Below are positions 34,984-38,365 of a stretch of 38,365 nucleotides of DNA, in pieces. The stretch is taken from positions 1-38,365 of the forward strand of contig ONYS01000012.1 in the NCBI GenBank assembly GCA_900322095.1. Reading direction: 5' to 3'. The first letter of the stretch is position 1; each line of letters starts with the position of its first letter. This DNA is from an uncultured Prevotella sp. (GTDB lineage: Bacteria; Bacteroidota; Bacteroidia; Bacteroidales; Bacteroidaceae). The notes under the pieces were generated by a model, which was not told the DNA's origin, did no database searches, and worked only from the letters and a program-made list of their open reading frames with translations. The position numbers and the translations under genes are program-made.

Positions 34984-35020
34984 AAACGCCGTTCAAGACA
35001 GCGATGTCTTGGACGGCGTT
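34984..35020 (-). terminator. Terminator of the large secreted-protein gene
   Basis: AACGCCGTTCAAGACA and TGTCTTGGACGGCGTT pair with one mismatch around a 4-nt loop. On the minus strand the stem is followed by TTTTTA. It lies 27 nt past the stop at 35047. Confidence 0.88.
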
Positions 35021-35046
35021 TGTTATTGCTGTTAGTCTACAGAACT

Positions 35047-38000
35047 TTACTTTCTCACAACCTTGCGGGAAACCGTTGTTCCGTCGGCATAGCGGTACTT
35101 CACGATGTTCACACCACTCTGCAAGCCATTCTGGCGTGCACCATTCACTGAATAATACTCAATGCTTGCGGGCTTACCCATAGTCTCAGCACGGTTCAAG
35201 TCATTGACACCATTGAGGATGCCTTCGTAGCGATAAACAAGGACGTTATCGAGCAAGTAGCTACCTGCGCCCTCGCGCTTCCAAGCCAGTCTGATAGTCT
35301 GGCCAGCATACGGAGTCAAGTCAACTGTATGGTTAGCATAGCTTTCAGCCCCTAGCTCATCGGTAAAGATGGTCTCAAAACTCGTCAAGTCGTCGCCTGT
35401 ACCACAAGAGATCAATCCCTTAGCCTGGTCGGCATAAGAATAGAAGTCGAGGAAGGTCTGACCATCTTCAGGAACGTTGAAGCTGCGTGTAACGAGTGAG
35501 CCTTCGCCCTCATTGCTCATCATAGCCTCAGCATCCTGATAAGTATAGCCCTCAGTCAAAGCGAATCCCTTGCCATCAGCATCGTTAATGAGTTCCCAGT
35601 TGTCGAGTCCGTTCTCAAATCCATCGCTGAACACAGCCTGAATCTTATCGGCCTCGAGAGCACGGCCATCATAATAGAGGTCTTCAGCCTCACCAGCGCA
35701 AGCAACCTTAAAGTCACCAGCAGTGGTATGAATGACGATAGTGTCAGCGTATGCCTTCACCTCAGCAGGCTTGAAGACCACGTTCAACTTGATATCCTCG
35801 AGCGTAGAAGCAGATGCTGAAGGAGCTGAAGCTGTGAAGACGCCATCAGCTGAACCGTCGACCGAAGTAATTGAGAGAGGATTGCTGCCAAGATTGCGCA
35901 CGGTTACAGTAGAAGTACTTGTACGGAGCAAAGTAGGCTTTGAGAACGTGAGCTTATCGGTGTCTATCAATGCAGAGTCAGCCTTATCGATAGTAACGTT
36001 GAGAGCAACATTACTGAGCTTAACCATATCATCACCCTTCTGCTCCCAATTGCTCTTCACATAGAGGAAGCGAACAACGTGATGGCCATAGCCGAACTTA
36101 AGAAGTGCAGGATCCAAGAGAGCTGAGCTGGCGTCGCACTCACCACTGTATTCAGCTACCAATGAGTCGTCGATGAAGATGCGGGTACCATCGGCAAAGA
36201 CGGAGTCTTGTTTCTCCCAGTCATATCCCTTTGCGGAGCTGTTGTAAGCGTCGAAGGAGAGGACTCCCGTCTGTCCCTGCGGAACGTCGAACTCTACATC
36301 GAGCCAAGATCTCTCATTGCCCCAAGTGCCCTTTCCATGTGTGGAGTTGAAAGCAAATGGAGTATCGGTAGTAGTCTCTACCAGGAACGGATTCGTATAA
36401 GAGGTGTTGAAATGAATATCACCTTCCTTCACGATGGGCTGGAAGTCAGTCTCAAGTGAGTCGAGATGAGCAACAACAGAAGCAACGAAATCACCACCTG
36501 TTGTATGGATAGTGAGGTTGCCCTTATGGTCGCCTACGCCCTTGCCCTTGAATGTGAGCCGCAAAGGAAGCTGGTTCAGGAAGGTAGCTGCAGAGTCAGA
36601 GATCACACCGCTGAACTCAGGATTATCACAGTCGTAGCCTGTCACCTTCAAAGGATTGTTACCCATATTGGTCAGACTGGCCACAGCAGAGAGAGAAACG
36701 GGATAGTAGCCGGAATAGACTGTTCCAAAGTCAACATCCTTAGTATCGAGTTTAGCATCGTTGTCCTTAATGTCCTGCAGATCGAGGGCAAAGTTGGAGA
36801 ACCACATATAGTACTCATCTGCCAGACCCCAAATCGAAGTCTGCAGGAGGAGGTTGTACTCACCAGGTCCGAAGACTTGACTGCCAGAGAGGTCTGTAGC
36901 CACAGAGTCTGCAGAGCGCACGTTCTTATTTACATAATAGGTATAGCCACCATGTGCGTCATCCCAAACGTCAGTACGGAACTGCACGCTGGCTTCCACG
37001 CCCTTGGTTTCGCCACGCCATGACAGCGTACCGAGCTTGCCTTCGGGAACTGTGAAGGTGACATTGACCGAGTAGCCCATGTTGGTCTGATACTCAGGCA
37101 CGAGGACTGGTCTGTCGTAAGCAGTGGTATCTACAACGAATGACTTGCCATAGTCGGGTTCAGCAATGAGAATATTGCCACGGTCAACAACCTTGCTGAA
37201 GGGCTGTCCAGCTTCAACCTTAGCCGTCACGCTCACCTGCAGCTTGTTGCCAGAGTCATCTGTGACATAAACATAGCCCGTGTAGTTGTCGTTAGGCTCG
37301 GTAGGCATGAAGCGGAAGATGACGTTGCAAGCCTGGCCGCCGCTCAATGTGGAGTCGGTAGCCGACAGAACAGAAAGCTGAGAATCAGAGGTGGACACCG
37401 TGAAGTGACCATCAGCCTGTCCCTTGTTGGTCAGCTTGAAGCTCTGTGTGGACTTCTGGTTAGGCTTCATTGGCTGCGAAGTCAAATCAAACGACGTAGG
37501 ATCAGCGCTGAGACTATAGCCATCAGGCATCTTAGTCATATTGAAAGCGGTGTAGTACTCACGCATACCATAATAGTATGTGTCACCGGAAATTCCAATC
37601 TGAGTGATGACAGGGTTCTGCTCAGGGGTAATCGTGTTACCGTCCTCAGAAACGATGAAAGAGAGTTGGTCGTGACGATCATAGCTGTAAGAGCCGTAAT
37701 AGGTCACAGACTCCAAGATGTAGTACTGTACAGATCCCCATTGAGAGACGGCGCCAATGACACAGTACTTACTCGAAATGGAATCTCCATAGTTCATCTT
37801 AGGTGTTTCGATGGTGATACGGCGATTTGCCGCATCATAGGAACCAACAACTCTGTCGGGAACAGTGTCGACAGGCGTCATGTTGCTCGCTCTCAGATAG
37901 TTGTTCCAATCTGAAATCGTAGCTTGATCGCCATCGATCTCTACGTTCAGTGCAAAACTCTTGTTGACTGGATTGCCGTAATAATCGGTCGTCGTTGCAT

Positions 38001-38076
38001 CCACCCAATACTTTTGCGCTGAACTGCTGCATGCGAACAAGGCCAAAAAGGCCGTGATACAGGTTAGCTTTTTCAT
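35047..38076 (-). CDS. Large secreted Ig-like/adhesin-like protein with C-terminal sorting-type tail
   Basis: A 1009-residue secreted protein. Residues 1-20 are a signal peptide (MKKLTCITAFLALFACSSSA); the LFAC could be a weak lipobox, but AQ cleavage by signal peptidase I is as likely. The middle has at least three repeats of an ASH/choice-of-anchor D-like beta-sandwich, seen as NKGQADGHFTVST, NMGNNPLKVTGYDCDNPEFSG and NLGSNPLSITSVDGSADGVFTA, each followed by LTFKG/VVFKPAE-type strands. Near residue 825 a cleaved-adhesin-type jelly roll appears (DNWELINDADGKGFALTEG... GSYLLDNVLVYRYEG). The last 55 residues (IEYYSVNGARQNGLQSGVNIVKYRYADGTTVSRKVVRK in part) resemble type IX secretion C-terminal tails. 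It is likely to be cell-surface or released, and to bind host or glycan ligands. Confidence 0.8.
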   Translation of the reverse strand: MKKLTCITAFLALFACSSSAQKYWVDATTTDYYGNPVNKSFALNVEIDGDQATISDWNNYLRASNMTPVDTVPDRVVGSYDAANRRITIETPKMNYGDSISSKYCVIGAVSQWGSVQYYILESVTYYGSYSYDRHDQLSFIVSEDGNTITPEQNPVITQIGISGDTYYYGMREYYTAFNMTKMPDGYSLSADPTSFDLTSQPMKPNQKSTQSFKLTNKGQADGHFTVSTSDSQLSVLSATDSTLSGGQACNVIFRFMPTEPNDNYTGYVYVTDDSGNKLQVSVTAKVEAGQPFSKVVDRGNILIAEPDYGKSFVVDTTAYDRPVLVPEYQTNMGYSVNVTFTVPEGKLGTLSWRGETKGVEASVQFRTDVWDDAHGGYTYYVNKNVRSADSVATDLSGSQVFGPGEYNLLLQTSIWGLADEYYMWFSNFALDLQDIKDNDAKLDTKDVDFGTVYSGYYPVSLSAVASLTNMGNNPLKVTGYDCDNPEFSGVISDSAATFLNQLPLRLTFKGKGVGDHKGNLTIHTTGGDFVASVVAHLDSLETDFQPIVKEGDIHFNTSYTNPFLVETTTDTPFAFNSTHGKGTWGNERSWLDVEFDVPQGQTGVLSFDAYNSSAKGYDWEKQDSVFADGTRIFIDDSLVAEYSGECDASSALLDPALLKFGYGHHVVRFLYVKSNWEQKGDDMVKLSNVALNVTIDKADSALIDTDKLTFSKPTLLRTSTSTVTVRNLGSNPLSITSVDGSADGVFTASAPSASASTLEDIKLNVVFKPAEVKAYADTIVIHTTAGDFKVACAGEAEDLYYDGRALEADKIQAVFSDGFENGLDNWELINDADGKGFALTEGYTYQDAEAMMSNEGEGSLVTRSFNVPEDGQTFLDFYSYADQAKGLISCGTGDDLTSFETIFTDELGAESYANHTVDLTPYAGQTIRLAWKREGAGSYLLDNVLVYRYEGILNGVNDLNRAETMGKPASIEYYSVNGARQNGLQSGVNIVKYRYADGTTVSRKVVRK

Positions 38077-38232
38077 AAGCGATAAGGTTTAGTAAAAGAA
38101 ATAGTTTTGTTAATGTTATGCTATAAAACCCTCCAAAAAGAACCTTTGCAGAAGCTTTTAGTTTACTTTAGAGAGAAATTACGCTTATACAGCTACAAAA
38201 ACAAATAAAATTTATTGTAATAAAAAGAAAAA

Positions 38233-38267
38233 TGGATTATTTTTTTAAAATCATTGAAAATAATCCA
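38233..38267. promoter_or_regulatory. AT-rich 11-bp inverted repeat
   Basis: TGGATTATTTT (38233-38243) and AAAATAATCCA (38257-38267) are perfect inverted copies separated by 13 nt. The element stands about 160 nt upstream of the secreted-protein gene and near a possible plus-strand promoter. It may be an operator. No clear promoter for the secreted-protein gene was found in 38077-38230. Confidence 0.4.
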
Positions 38268-38321
38268 ATTAGTGTTCACTGAATAAATGTAACGTTCTGA
38301 TAATCAGAAAATAATATCGTT

Positions 38322-38357
38322 TTTGCTTGGCTATTTAACATTTTATTTGTATCTTTG
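38322..38357 (+). promoter_or_regulatory. Possible promoter reading out of the window
   Basis: TTTG (38322-38325) and TATCTTTG (38350-38357) on the plus strand, with a 24-nt spacer that is longer than usual. It would serve a gene beyond the right edge. Confidence 0.35.
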
Positions 38358-38365
38358 TAGTGTTA

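Larger units (their letters stand above)
34710..35046. other. Intergenic region with promoter and terminator
   Basis: It holds the methyltransferase promoter (34786-34817) and the terminator of the secreted-protein gene (34984-35020). The rest, about 34818-34980, is AT-rich, with no gene that I can support. Confidence 0.5.

Overview
This window looks like chromosomal DNA of a Prevotella-like member of the Bacteroidota. Three things point there. Most recognisable promoters follow the Bacteroidota pattern (TTTG, about 19-20 nt, TAnnTTTG). Complex I is an 11-subunit set with fused NuoCD and no NuoEFG. A large secreted protein ends in a type IX secretion-like C-terminal tail. No rRNA, tRNA, insertion sequence, phage or CRISPR array was recognised. 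These assignments come from reading the sequence, not from database searches.

Layout. (1) 165-6013, minus strand: a sialic acid catabolic operon. From its promoter it reads: a short exported peptide, a NanM-like mutarotase, an MFS sialate transporter, N-acetylneuraminate lyase, N-acylglucosamine 2-epimerase and a creatininase-family hydrolase, ending at a strong terminator. (2) 6403-7175, plus: free methionine-R-sulfoxide reductase and a DUF1294 membrane protein. (3) 7388-17924, minus: nuoA-B-CD-H-I-J-K-L-M-N. (4) 18273-20693: a 32-codon small ORF and a CPBP membrane protease (plus), facing a tetR-HAD phosphatase pair (minus). (5) 21179-24852, plus: malic enzyme with a phosphotransacetylase-like domain and tandem terminators, then a cytidylate-kinase-like gene coupled to a YfcE-like phosphodiesterase. 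(6) 24890-29680, plus: rmlB, purT, fdtA-like ketoisomerase, GNAT/FemAB-like acyltransferase and DegT-type aminotransferase, probably making a dTDP-3-(acyl)amino-3,6-dideoxyhexose. (7) 29715-32187, plus: ExbB, a membrane protein of unknown function and two ExbD proteins. (8) 32246-32870, plus: an Lrp/AsnC regulator. (9) 32980-34817, minus: an RNA m5C methyltransferase and dihydrofolate reductase. (10) 34984-38076, minus: a 1009-residue secreted, Ig-like/adhesin-like protein.

How the genes work together. The nan operon would import sialate, set its anomeric form, cleave it to ManNAc and pyruvate, and epimerise ManNAc to GlcNAc; the GlcNAc kinase must lie elsewhere. Nuo would couple quinone reduction to ion pumping, with an electron donor other than NADH through NuoEFG. 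Malic enzyme supplies pyruvate and NAD(P)H. The ExbB/ExbD set would energise TonB-dependent outer membrane transport, which sialate and glycan users rely on.

The least explained signals are a 22-bp-period degenerate repeat family in three intergenic regions (104-147, 6249-6314, 20848-20935), the creatininase-family gene and the 54-residue exported peptide at the two ends of the nan operon, purT embedded in a deoxy-aminosugar operon, an Ala/Pro/Lys tail on NuoB, and the small ORF before the CPBP protease.
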